From Chloracidobacterium sp. (GTDB lineage Bacteria; Acidobacteriota; Blastocatellia; Pyrinomonadales; Pyrinomonadaceae), in the NCBI GenBank assembly GCA_016716365.1, contig JADJWM010000007.1:186001-250000 (forward strand): a DNA stretch of 64,000 bases, written 5' to 3'. This document shows positions 33,802 to 42,604 of the stretch, piece after piece. How positions within the stretch are numbered: position 1 is the first letter of the stretch; each line of letters starts with the position of its first letter. The translations under genes were made by a program, and so were the position numbers. The notes beneath the pieces were generated by a model. That model worked only from the letters and a program-made list of their open reading frames with translations. It was not told the DNA's origin and ran no database searches.

Positions 33802-35246
33802 ACCTAGCGAAGGCCATTGAATACATGAGAGCTGCGTCTCCGCAACTTGATCCCGCCAATGCCGACCGAGAGATCGCATCGATCGTCATCGACTCTCGCG
33901 AGGTGGGGGCGGGTGACGTCTTTTTCGCTCTGTCGCAGCCGGATTATGCCAACAACGGCTTCAATGGCGAATTCGAGGACGCAACGAAATACTGCGCAGC
34001 TTCTTTTGAAAATGGAGCCGCGGCCTGCGTCGTAAGGCACGACAGGTTCGAGGAGCATCGTACCGAACTCGAGCCTTACCTGGATCGTTTGGTATTCGTG
34101 GACGACACCATCCGGGCACTGCAAAACCTGGCACGTGGTGTCTATTTGGCCTGGAACAAGCCGGTCGTCGCGATCACAGGCAGTGCCGGCAAGACGACCG
34201 CGAAGGAATTGGCCGCACACGTTCTTTCGGCGTCGGGCAAGAAGGTGCTGAAGAATATCAAGAACTACAACAACGGCCTTGGCCATCCGCTGACGGTGCT
34301 GAATCTCGCAAAGGACGATATGTATGACCTGGCCGTTTTGGAGATGGGAATGTCGACTCCGATGCACGAGATCGAGCGGCTTTGCGGTATCACCCCGCCC
34401 GATATCGCCGTCGTCCTGAACGTGCTTCCGGTCCACGTCGAACATCTTGGCTCCATCGAAAACGTGGCAAAGGCAAAGGCCGAGATCGTCGAAGGGATGA
34501 AGGAGGGCGGCACCGCCGTACTGAACGCTGACGATGAGCGCGTGATCGCGATGGCCGGGCTGGCCAAGGGGCCGGTCGTCTCGTTCGGTATTGAAAGCCT
34601 GGCGGACGTTCGGGCGGCTGACATCCGCTCCGAAGGCCTGGGGAAAGCAAGATTTGAGCTGATCACGCCAAAAGGGACTGCCCCGGTCGATTTTCACCTC
34701 GACGGAGTGCACAATATTCTAAATGCCCTGGCCGCGGCCGCAGCCGCTCACGCATTGGGCATGGGCCCCGACGAGATCGCGGCCGCTCTCAGCTCGGCCG
34801 TGCCGCCGCCTCAACGCGGACAGGTGTTGAACTTCGCGAAAGGCTTCACGGTCATCAATGATTCCTACAATTCGAATCCTGCTGCGTTGATCTCTATGAT
34901 CAAGACGCTTGTTGATAGCGGAGCCGGAAAACGGAAGATCGTTGTGGCCGGGGAAATGCTTGAACTTGGTGCGGACGAGGCCGAGATCCATCGGCGTGCG
35001 GGACGGGAGATAGCCGCCATGGGTGTCGACAAGCTGATCGGCGTCAGAGGTTTGGCGGAGCATCTTGTCGAAGGCGCCCGGAGTGGGGGCCTTGAGGCTG
35101 AGTTCATGACAGATTCGGACGCCGCTGCCGACGCTTTGTCAGGCCAGGTCAGGGAAGACGATCTGATCCTGATAAAGGGTTCGCGCGGCGTCCGAACTGA
35201 AAAGATCGTTGAGAGGCTGGCCGAAGATTTTGAGCTGGCCGGATGA
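33798..35246 (+). CDS. murF: UDP-N-acetylmuramoyl-tripeptide--D-alanyl-D-alanine ligase
   Basis: MurF adds D-Ala-D-Ala to the UDP-MurNAc-tripeptide. The 482-residue product shows the N-terminal UMP-binding fold (IASIVIDSREVGAGDVFFAL), the ATP site GSAGKTTAKELAAHVL near 127, and NYNNGLGHPLTVLNLA near 155, specific to MurF. The central block VHNILNALAAAAAAHALGMG and the C-terminal block VINDSYNSNPAALISMIKTL follow. The start is a TTG at 33798 that overlaps the ftsI stop in TTGA; the first ATG, nine codons later, would remove the conserved first helix. murE, normally just before murF, is missing. Confidence 0.95.
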   Translation: MNLAKAIEYMRAASPQLDPANADREIASIVIDSREVGAGDVFFALSQPDYANNGFNGEFEDATKYCAASFENGAAACVVRHDRFEEHRTELEPYLDRLVFVDDTIRALQNLARGVYLAWNKPVVAITGSAGKTTAKELAAHVLSASGKKVLKNIKNYNNGLGHPLTVLNLAKDDMYDLAVLEMGMSTPMHEIERLCGITPPDIAVVLNVLPVHVEHLGSIENVAKAKAEIVEGMKEGGTAVLNADDERVIAMAGLAKGPVVSFGIESLADVRAADIRSEGLGKARFELITPKGTAPVDFHLDGVHNILNALAAAAAAHALGMGPDEIAAALSSAVPPPQRGQVLNFAKGFTVINDSYNSNPAALISMIKTLVDSGAGKRKIVVAGEMLELGADEAEIHRRAGREIAAMGVDKLIGVRGLAEHLVEGARSGGLEAEFMTDSDAAADALSGQVREDDLILIKGSRGVRTEKIVERLAEDFELAG

Positions 35247-35324
35247 TCCAACGGAACGCCAGGAGATAGATCGGGTATCGTCAGGGATTTAAGTTGGCGG
35301 CGGGCCCGGAAGCCGTGATCGCAG

Positions 35325-36467
35325 ATGCTCTATCATTTTCTCTACCAATTCATCTTCAGGGAGTATGGAGCCGCCGGCGAGTCTTATTTTTTCAAGGGCC
35401 TGAACGTCATTCAATACGTAACGTTCAGGACCGCGATGGCGACGATCTTTGCATTGCTTATCTCGCTGTTTTTCGGGAAGCGGGTGATAAAGAAGCTGGT
35501 CGCTCTAAAGGTTGGGCAGGAGATCCGCGAGGAGCTTTCGGCCGAGCATCAAGCGAAAAGAGGGACGCCAACGATGGGCGGGGTCCTTATCATCGGCGCT
35601 GTATTGATCTCGACGGTCTTGTGGGCCCGGCTGGACAGCGTCTTTCTCTGGCTTGCATTGGGAGCGACGATCCTGTTCGGTGCGATCGGATTTGCCGACG
35701 ACTATATCAAGATCGTCAAACGCCGGAGCCTCGGGCTGACTGAACGGCAGAAAATACTTGGGCAGTTTGCGGTCGCGATCGGTTTCTGGGCCGTCCTGTA
35801 CTTTTTCACGAACTATACGTGGAACCTGAGCATCCCGTTCCTTAAGGCGACTGCCGAACCGACGGGGATCACTTATTTGTGGCCCGGCGTTTACCTGATC
35901 TTTATCATTTTCGTGCTTCTCGGTTCGTCGAACGCCGTGAACCTGACGGACGGTATGGACGGGCTTGCGACAAGTATCACGGTCGTGGCGATGTCCGCCC
36001 TGACCGCCTTGACGTATGTTGCCAGTGACCGGCGGTGGGCCGATTATCTGGACATCACGCATAACCCCTCGTCAGCCGAACTGACGGTTTTCTGCGGTGC
36101 GATGGTGGGGGCAAGCCTGGGTTTTCTTTGGTATAACGCGCCGCCTGCGGACGTCTTTATGGGCGACGTGGGGTCGCTGGCGATAGGCGGAGCGTTGGGT
36201 ACCGTCGCAATTTTGACAAAGCAGGAGTTTCTCCTGCCGTTCATCGGCGGGATCTTCATACTTGAAGCGGCCTCGGTGATGATACAGGTCGGATTTTTCA
36301 AATTCACCAAGCGAAACAGCGGGGTGGGGAAACGAATATTTTTGCAGGCACCGCTACACCATCACTTTGAGTTGGCCGGATGGAAAGAGCCGAAGATAGT
36401 TTTTCGATTTTTGATCGTGGCGATCCTGTTCGCATTGTTGAGTTTGTCCACACTGAAGTTGCGCTAG
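35325..36467 (+). CDS. mraY: Phospho-N-acetylmuramoyl-pentapeptide transferase
   Basis: MraY transfers phospho-MurNAc-pentapeptide to undecaprenyl phosphate to form lipid I at the inner membrane. The 380-residue product has ten predicted helices. Signatures are KRGTPTMGGVLIIGA near 80, the aspartate pair in GFADDYIKIVKRRSLGLT near 124, NAVNLTDGMDGLATS near 204, FLWYNAPPADVFMGDVGSLA near 268 and the histidine cluster LQAPLHHHFELAGWKEPKIV near 343. All catalytic aspartates are present. It lies 78 bases after murF in the same direction and is part of one transcription unit as far as can be seen. Confidence 0.97.
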   Translation: MLYHFLYQFIFREYGAAGESYFFKGLNVIQYVTFRTAMATIFALLISLFFGKRVIKKLVALKVGQEIREELSAEHQAKRGTPTMGGVLIIGAVLISTVLWARLDSVFLWLALGATILFGAIGFADDYIKIVKRRSLGLTERQKILGQFAVAIGFWAVLYFFTNYTWNLSIPFLKATAEPTGITYLWPGVYLIFIIFVLLGSSNAVNLTDGMDGLATSITVVAMSALTALTYVASDRRWADYLDITHNPSSAELTVFCGAMVGASLGFLWYNAPPADVFMGDVGSLAIGGALGTVAILTKQEFLLPFIGGIFILEAASVMIQVGFFKFTKRNSGVGKRIFLQAPLHHHFELAGWKEPKIVFRFLIVAILFALLSLSTLKLR

Positions 36468-36528
36468 TCGATGCGTGAAACAACGGCGTGACCGTAGGCG
36501 ATGATGTGGATAGAAGAGTCTTGAGTTG

Positions 36529-37920
36529 ATGCAGACCGAAGGAATAAAGGCACTTGTTCTCGGCGCCGGCAGATCCGGCGTCGCTTCGGCCCGTTTTCTT
36601 GCGGACCGTGGGGCGATCGTCGCGCTACACGACCGGAAAGACGTCGCCGAATGGACAGAAAGCGCCCGATCCCTCAAGGACAGTCATCGAGTCGGCCTGA
36701 TCTCAGGTGAGATTCCTTCCTGGCTGCTCGATCAGATCGAGTTGGTCGTAATATCGCCGGGTGTTCCAACCGCGACCGTGCCGGCGAGATATATCGACCG
36801 TAAGGGCGGCGAGGTGATCGGCGAGGTCGAATTGGCGTCGCGCTTTCTCTCCGGCAGGATCGTGGGAATAACCGGGTCCAACGGCAAAACCACGACAACG
36901 ACCCTTGTGGGCGAAATATTGAAGAACGCCGGGATCGACACGCGTGTGGGGGGAAACATCGGGACGCCGCTTCTCGATCTTGTGGGCACGACCGATGAAG
37001 GGACGTGGATCGTGGCCGAGCTTTCGAGCTTTCAACTCGAGACCATCAGGGATTTTCATCCGAACGTGGCGATCTGCCTGAACGTCACACCTAATCACCT
37101 GGACCGATACGATTCGTTTAAGGATTACGCCGCGGCGAAGCACCGGTTATTCATGAACCAGACTGCGTCGGATGCAGCGATCCTTAACGCCGACGATGAG
37201 ATCACGTCTTCGTGGGCGTCCGGGCTCAACGCGAGCGTCACTCTTTTCAGCGTCCGCCGTGAGCTGGAGACGGGGTTATTCCTGCGAGGACGCGATCTTG
37301 TCAGCCGCGCCGGCAGCAGTGAGAAAGTGTTGATGTCGCGAGATGAGATCTTCTTGAAGGGCCTGCATAACGTCGAAAACGTTCTCGCCGCACTCGCGGC
37401 CGGGCTCGCGTGCGGGGCCGACCCTGCATCGATGAGGGAGACCGTCAGGAATTTCCGAGGGGTCGAGCACCGTATCGAGTTCGTCGCGGAGGTCGACCGC
37501 GTCCAGTTTTACAACGATTCGAAAGCCACGTCGGTCGACGCGACGCTCAAGGCCCTGGAGGCGATGGCCGAAAACGACGGCGAAGTGGTTCTGATACTGG
37601 GCGGCCGTGGCAAAAACGCACCGTATGAACCGCTGAGGCCGCTGGTCGAAAAGATCGTCCGGGCGATCGTCGTGATCGGCGAAGACGCCGACAATATCGA
37701 GAGCCAATTGAGCGGAGCGGCGATGATCGTTCACGGTTCGACGATGGAAGACGCGGTCCGGCAGGCTCATTCGATCGCGGAAGCCGGTGATGTGGTCCTA
37801 CTGGCACCTGCATGCGCGAGTTTTGATATGTTCGGCAGTTATGAGGAAAGGGGCCACGAATTCAAAAGGGCGGTAAAGGAGATGGCCGGCGGGGAAGCGG
37901 GCCTGGAACGTTCCGCATAG
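36529..37920 (+). CDS. murD: UDP-N-acetylmuramoyl-L-alanine--D-glutamate ligase
   Basis: MurD adds D-glutamate to UDP-MurNAc-L-Ala. The 463-residue product begins MQTEGIKALVLGAGRSGVASARFLADRG, the Rossmann-like UDP-binding fold. It has the ATP site VGITGSNGKTTTTTLVGEIL near 116 and NIGTPLLDL near 142. The block ELSSFQLETIRDFHPNVAIC near 158 carries the conserved Mur-ligase SSFQL motif, and NVTPNHLDRYDSF follows. The C-terminal domain has RIEFVAEVDRVQFYNDSKATS near 310 and ILGGRGKN. I chose the ATG at 36529; a TTG one codon before is possible. Confidence 0.96.
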   Translation: MQTEGIKALVLGAGRSGVASARFLADRGAIVALHDRKDVAEWTESARSLKDSHRVGLISGEIPSWLLDQIELVVISPGVPTATVPARYIDRKGGEVIGEVELASRFLSGRIVGITGSNGKTTTTTLVGEILKNAGIDTRVGGNIGTPLLDLVGTTDEGTWIVAELSSFQLETIRDFHPNVAICLNVTPNHLDRYDSFKDYAAAKHRLFMNQTASDAAILNADDEITSSWASGLNASVTLFSVRRELETGLFLRGRDLVSRAGSSEKVLMSRDEIFLKGLHNVENVLAALAAGLACGADPASMRETVRNFRGVEHRIEFVAEVDRVQFYNDSKATSVDATLKALEAMAENDGEVVLILGGRGKNAPYEPLRPLVEKIVRAIVVIGEDADNIESQLSGAAMIVHGSTMEDAVRQAHSIAEAGDVVLLAPACASFDMFGSYEERGHEFKRAVKEMAGGEAGLERSA

Positions 37921-38016
37921 CATCGGCCCAACCGCTGCATCGCCGATTCTGCCGATCGGCACCGAACGGGAAAAAGGGAAGTTTTTCAGTGAGTCAGGCT
38001 TAGTAGAACGACGTAG

Positions 38017-39153
38017 ATGGCAACGCAGATAAGCAAACTTAAGGTCGATTGGTTATTGTTCGGGATCGTTGCGGCCCTTTCGCTGTTTGGGGCGGCTATG
38101 GTCTACAGCGCTTCGGCGATGATCGCGCTTCGCGAATCGCAGAGCCAGTTCACCTACTTCTATAAGCAGTTCGCCTTTACGATCATCGGCCTCGCGATGA
38201 TGTTTATAGTCAGCAGGATCGATTACAGGCGATACCGTTCCGCATGGTTCGTTTACACCCTGCTTGCGGTTACCGTGATCCTTTTGATCTCGGTATTCGC
38301 GTTCCCGCCGATCAACGGGGCCAGGCGGTGGATCAGGTTTGCGGGCCTCTCGTTCCAGCCGTCGGAGCTTGCCAAACTTGCTTTGCCGTTCTTCCTTGCA
38401 TATTTTCTCGCGAAAAACGAAAAGTCGATGGGCGAGCTTAAGGCGACCGTGATCCCTTGCGTCGCGGCCCTTGCGCTGGTCGGTGGCTTGGTCCTGCTCG
38501 AACCGGATCTCGGAACCGTGATCGTGCTCTGCGCCATCTTCTCCACGGTCTATTTCGCAGCCGGGGCCAGGATCCTTCACATTGCGTCGGTCGCGGCGAT
38601 CATGGTCATTGGCGGAATCGCTGCGATAATCGTCGCTCCATGGCGGGTGCAGCGGCTGATGGCGTTTCTTGATCCGTTCAGCCATTCGGACTCGGCCGGC
38701 TATCAGGTGGTCCAATCACTGATGGCGATCGGGTCGGGCGGGATAATCGGCGAGGGCTTCGCAAAAGGGCAGGCGAAGCTGTTCTACCTGCCCTATCCCT
38801 ATTCGGATTTTATCTTCTCCGTTGTCGGCGAAGAGTTTGGGCTTATCGGGACGCTGGGCGTGGTGCTGGCCTTTGGGCTTCTGCTTTGGAGAGGGACGCG
38901 TGCCGCGGTCTTTGCACCGGACCGGTTCGGGATGCTGCTCGGAATCGGGATCATCACCGGGATCGTCGTCCAGGCTCTGTTCAATATCAGCGTGGTAATT
39001 TCGATCGTTCCCGCTAAAGGCATACCGCTGCCGTTTATTTCGTACGGCGGCACATCGGTTTTGGTGACGATGCTCGCGGTCGGAGTTCTGCTGAATATTT
39101 CGAGAAGCTCCGGACCGGGGCCGGGACCGCGACCGGGGAAAGACAGCAGATGA
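38017..39153 (+). CDS. ftsW: Peptidoglycan glycosyltransferase FtsW
   Basis: FtsW is the SEDS-family polymerase that makes septal glycan strands with FtsI. The 378-residue product has about ten helices and SEDS signatures. These are AAMVYSASAMIAL near the first helix, INGARRWIRFAGLSFQPSELAKLALPFFLAYFL near 100, and ALVGGLVLLEPDLGTVIVL near 155. The block FSHSDSAGYQVVQSLMAIGSGGIIGEGFAKGQAK near 225 contains the conserved aspartate region, and VPAKGIPLPFISYGGTSVLV lies near 330. The C-terminal tail is short and proline/glycine-rich. Its stop overlaps the murG start by four bases (ATGA). Confidence 0.96.
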   Translation: MATQISKLKVDWLLFGIVAALSLFGAAMVYSASAMIALRESQSQFTYFYKQFAFTIIGLAMMFIVSRIDYRRYRSAWFVYTLLAVTVILLISVFAFPPINGARRWIRFAGLSFQPSELAKLALPFFLAYFLAKNEKSMGELKATVIPCVAALALVGGLVLLEPDLGTVIVLCAIFSTVYFAAGARILHIASVAAIMVIGGIAAIIVAPWRVQRLMAFLDPFSHSDSAGYQVVQSLMAIGSGGIIGEGFAKGQAKLFYLPYPYSDFIFSVVGEEFGLIGTLGVVLAFGLLLWRGTRAAVFAPDRFGMLLGIGIITGIVVQALFNISVVISIVPAKGIPLPFISYGGTSVLVTMLAVGVLLNISRSSGPGPGPRPGKDSR

Positions 39154-40235
39154 AGGTGCTGATAGCTGCCGGTGGGACAGGCGGCCACATTTATCCTGGT
39201 ATCGCCGTCGCGAACGAGCTGATGCGGCGTGACCCGTCGGCGGACATCCTGTTTGTAGGAACGTCACGCGGGCTGGAGAAGAAGATCGTTCCGGAGAACG
39301 GATTTCAGCTCGCCCTGATTGTAAGCGCCGGGCTGAAAAACGTCGGGATCATCGGGAAGCTGAAAGGCCTCGGCGTTCTGCCGATCAGCTTTATCGAGGC
39401 CGCGAAGCTGATCCGCGAGTTCAAGCCGGATGTCGTCGTCGGAGCCGGAGGGTACGTGTCGGGGCCGGTTCTATTGACCGCCAGTTTGCTCCGCTATCCG
39501 ACCTTGATAATGGATTCGAACGCCCTTCCGGGTTACACCAACCGACGGCTTGCGAGGTTTATTGACAAGGCCGCACTCACGTTCGAAGAAGCGACGCCCT
39601 ACTTCGGAGAAAAGGGCACGGTCACCGGTAATCCGGTCCGAAAGGAGTTCTTCCAGGTCGAGCCGAAACAGCGGAGCGAGGTCCTGAACGTCCTCGTTTT
39701 CGGCGGCTCGCAAGGTGCAAGGGCCATAAACAACGCGATGATGAACGCCCTGCCGCTGCTCGAAGGGAAGGGCGACAGATTGCGGATCGTGCACCAGACG
39801 GGTGAAGCGGACCTTGAGAGGGTAAGAGAGTTGTACAAAAGGTCGCGGATCGGCGACCACGAGGTGAAGGCCTTCATTTTTGACATGTTCGCGGAATTTG
39901 CGAAGGCCGACGTAGTTATTTGCAGGGCAGGAGCCACGACCTGTGCGGAGCTTGCCGCCGCGGGCAAGGCTTCGATCATGGTGCCGCTGCCGACGGCGGC
40001 GGACGACCACCAGCGGAAGAATGCCGAGGCGTTTGAAAAGGCCGGAGCGTCGAGGATGATGATACAGGCCGACCTTAGCGGAGAAAGCCTGGCATCGCTG
40101 ATCAGCGATCTGATCGATTCGCCGGACGTGATCGCAAAGATGGAAATCGCGGCGAAAAAGCTCGGGCGGGCCGATGCGGCCGAATCGGTGGCAGACCTGA
40201 TCGAGGCTTTGGCTGAAGAAAGACGGAATGTTTAG
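39150..40235 (+). CDS. murG: UDP-GlcNAc--lipid I N-acetylglucosamine transferase
   Basis: MurG converts lipid I to lipid II on the inner face of the membrane. The 361-residue GT-B enzyme begins MKVLIAAGGTGGHIYPGIAVANEL, the first glycine-rich loop. VVVGAGGYVSGPVLLTASLL is near 93, TGNPVRKEFFQ near 163, VLVFGGSQGARAINNAM near 183, and the donor-site block DVVICRAGATTCAELAAAGKAS near 252 with PLPTAADDHQRKNAE. It overlaps ftsW by four bases and murC by eight, so translation of the three genes is probably coupled. Confidence 0.97.
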   Translation: MKVLIAAGGTGGHIYPGIAVANELMRRDPSADILFVGTSRGLEKKIVPENGFQLALIVSAGLKNVGIIGKLKGLGVLPISFIEAAKLIREFKPDVVVGAGGYVSGPVLLTASLLRYPTLIMDSNALPGYTNRRLARFIDKAALTFEEATPYFGEKGTVTGNPVRKEFFQVEPKQRSEVLNVLVFGGSQGARAINNAMMNALPLLEGKGDRLRIVHQTGEADLERVRELYKRSRIGDHEVKAFIFDMFAEFAKADVVICRAGATTCAELAAAGKASIMVPLPTAADDHQRKNAEAFEKAGASRMMIQADLSGESLASLISDLIDSPDVIAKMEIAAKKLGRADAAESVADLIEALAEERRNV

Positions 40236-41613
40236 AAACCTGAAAAGGATCCATTTTATAGGGATCGGCGGCATCGGAATGAGCGGCATCGCCGAGGTTC
40301 TGTGCAATCTCGGTTTCGTCGTTACCGGTTCGGACGTCAAAAAGTCGAAAAACACTGACCGGCTCGAGTCGTTGTTCGGGGTCGGCATCGCGGAAGGGCA
40401 TAGGGCTGAGAACGTGGGAGCGGCGCAGGTAGTGGTTTACTCTTCGGCCGTGAAGGAGGACAACCCCGAAGTGGTGGAGGCCAAACGGTTGGGCATTCCG
40501 GTGATCCCGCGTGCCGAGATGCTCGCTGAGTTAATGGTGCTCAAACCGTATGCCGTGGCCGTTTCGGGGACGCACGGCAAAACGACGACGACCTCGATGG
40601 TGGCGACGATCCTCGGGTACGCTGGGTTCGACCCGACGACAGTGGTCGGCGGTGTGGTCGACACGCTTGGTTCAAATGCACGGCTGGGAAGTTCCGAATG
40701 GTTCGTGACCGAAGCCGATGAGAGTGACCGCTCATTCCTAATGCTGTATCCGACGATAGCTGTCGTTACCAACATCGATAAGGAACACATGGAGTCGTAC
40801 AAGGGGATGGACGATGTGGTCCAGTGCTTCACGCAATTCGTGAACAAGGTGCCGTTCTTTGGGGCCGCGGTCATTTGCCTTGACGACCCCAACGTCCAGT
40901 TGATCATCCCCAACATCAAACGGCGTCGCGTCACTTACGGGATGACGGCGCAGGCCGATATTTCGGCCCATAACATTAGGTACAACGATTCCTTCGGGTC
41001 GACATTCGCCGTATGGAAGGGCCACGAGGTTCTTGGCGAGATCAACCTGCCGGTGCCGGGCGAGCACAACGTTTACAACGCTCTCGCCGCGACGGCCGTC
41101 GCTATCGAGCTTGACATACCTTTTGAGAAAGTGGCGGCGGCGTTCGAGGGTTTCAAGAATGCAAACCGGAGGTTTCAGTTCAAGGGCGAAGCAAAGGGAA
41201 TCATGGTCGTCGATGATTACGGCCACCACCCTACAGAGATCCTTGCGACGCTGGACGCAGCGAAAAACTGTGCTGGAGGGCGGCGGACCGTCGTTGTCTT
41301 TCAGCCGCATCGTTATTCCCGAACAAAGGAATTGATGGACGAATTCGCCCTTGCGTTCAACAACGCGGATGTCGTCTTCGTTCTGGATATTTACGCGGCG
41401 AGCGAGCTGCCGATCGAAGGTATCACCGCCGAGGCTCTCACGGAAAATATAAAGAAATATGGCCATAAGAATGTGACCTATGTCGGCGATCTGGAAAAGG
41501 CCGCAGATGCCGTTTTGCCCAATTTGAAGGATGGCGACCTCGTAATAACTCTTGGGGCCGGGAGCATCACGCGGCTGTCGGACGAGATCGTCGAGAAATT
41601 GAACGCTAAATGA
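40228..41613 (+). CDS. murC: UDP-N-acetylmuramate--L-alanine ligase
   Basis: MurC adds the first amino acid of the stem peptide. The 461-residue product starts MFRNLKRIHFIGIGGIGMSGIAEVL, the UDP-binding glycine-rich loop. It has the ATP site AVSGTHGKTTTTSMVATIL near 113 and TEADESDRSFLMLYP near 155, then IDKEHMESYKG. Further on come PGEHNVYNALAATAVAIEL near 275 and VVDDYGHHPTEILATLDAA near 325, the MurC C-terminal block with FQPHRYSRTKELMDEF. No fusion to ddl or murB is present. ftsQ follows after a GC-rich gap of about 120 bases. Confidence 0.97.
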   Translation: MFRNLKRIHFIGIGGIGMSGIAEVLCNLGFVVTGSDVKKSKNTDRLESLFGVGIAEGHRAENVGAAQVVVYSSAVKEDNPEVVEAKRLGIPVIPRAEMLAELMVLKPYAVAVSGTHGKTTTTSMVATILGYAGFDPTTVVGGVVDTLGSNARLGSSEWFVTEADESDRSFLMLYPTIAVVTNIDKEHMESYKGMDDVVQCFTQFVNKVPFFGAAVICLDDPNVQLIIPNIKRRRVTYGMTAQADISAHNIRYNDSFGSTFAVWKGHEVLGEINLPVPGEHNVYNALAATAVAIELDIPFEKVAAAFEGFKNANRRFQFKGEAKGIMVVDDYGHHPTEILATLDAAKNCAGGRRTVVVFQPHRYSRTKELMDEFALAFNNADVVFVLDIYAASELPIEGITAEALTENIKKYGHKNVTYVGDLEKAADAVLPNLKDGDLVITLGAGSITRLSDEIVEKLNAK

Positions 41614-41734
41614 GAATTGAATCGAATACGGCCGGGCGGGGAATCTGAAAAGATCGGAGAGCATTGCGTCCCGGATCGGACGATCCCGGGGGTGAGGGGC
41701 CGCGGCCGGCCGCGGAGATCAGAAATTGAAATTT

Positions 41735-42601
41735 ATGGGTGCGAGAGTAAGAAGAAAACCAGTCAGCGATCCGACGCCGCGGACCGCGAGCAAGCGAAAG
41801 AAAGCCCGCGGACGTTCGGCCGAGATAACAGCGGGACGTTTCGGGAACTTTGTTCTGCCGCTGGTCCTTAGCGTTTGCCTTGTGATCTGCCTTGCGGTCC
41901 TCGGCTATCTAGGGCTGCAGAGCGTGACCGCGTCCAAGTTCTTTGACGTTAGGTCGGTAAGCGTCAGCGGCACCGAGCGGGCTTCGAAAACCGACATCGA
42001 GCGCATTGCCGCAAGCATGTCGGAGAAGACCGGCGTCTGGAATGCCGACCTTTCTGAGATCAGGGCAAGGGTCGAAAAGCTCCCGTTCGTCAAGACCGCC
42101 ACGGTGGCCAGAGCCCTGCCCGACGGTTTGCGGGTCGCGGTGGTCGAGCGGGTGCCGATCGCCGTCGTGACTTTAGCGAACGGGCCGATGCTCGTGGACA
42201 ACGAGGGGATGCTGCTTGCCCCTCCCAATGAACGTGAAGAAGGGCTACCGGTGATCCTGAAAGGTTGGCACGAGGGCAAATCCGAGAAGGCGTTCAAAGA
42301 CAATCTAGAGCGGGTGAAGATATACCAAAAGATGATCGGCGAGTGGAAGGAACTCGGCCTCGTGGAACGGGTCAACGCAGTCGACCTGGGCGACCTTCGG
42401 TCCCCGAGAGCGATGACGCAGGATTCGGGGTTTCCGGTGACGATCGAGGTGGGCCGTGAATCGTTCGGGCAGCACCTGAAGAACGGTATCAGCGCGATCG
42501 CCGGCAAAGGCGACCAGTTCGACGGTGTGAACCTGGTCGGTTCGAACATGATCCTGAATTCGCGAAAAACCGCGGCGAGATCGGCACCGGACCAGAATTA
42601 G
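41735..42601 (+). CDS. ftsQ: Cell division protein FtsQ/DivIB
   Basis: FtsQ bridges FtsL/FtsB and the septal synthase. The 288-residue product has a basic, arginine/lysine-rich cytoplasmic tail (MGARVRRKPVSD, then TASKRKKARGRS), one membrane helix (about 38-62) and a POTRA domain (KFFDVRSVSVSGTERASKTDIERIAA). The beta domain follows with NADLSEIRARVEKLPFVKTATVARALPDGLRVAVVERVPIAVV and LVDNEGMLL. I chose the ATG at 41735; a TTG three codons upstream is also in frame. The order ftsQ-ftsA-ftsZ is kept, with three bases between ftsQ and ftsA. Confidence 0.92.
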   Translation: MGARVRRKPVSDPTPRTASKRKKARGRSAEITAGRFGNFVLPLVLSVCLVICLAVLGYLGLQSVTASKFFDVRSVSVSGTERASKTDIERIAASMSEKTGVWNADLSEIRARVEKLPFVKTATVARALPDGLRVAVVERVPIAVVTLANGPMLVDNEGMLLAPPNEREEGLPVILKGWHEGKSEKAFKDNLERVKIYQKMIGEWKELGLVERVNAVDLGDLRSPRAMTQDSGFPVTIEVGRESFGQHLKNGISAIAGKGDQFDGVNLVGSNMILNSRKTAARSAPDQN

Positions 42602-42604
42602 TCT

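Noticed and set aside
33804..34712. Open frame of 302 codons opposite murF
   Set aside because: Shadow frame with an unusual His/Asp/Arg-rich composition typical of antisense translation.
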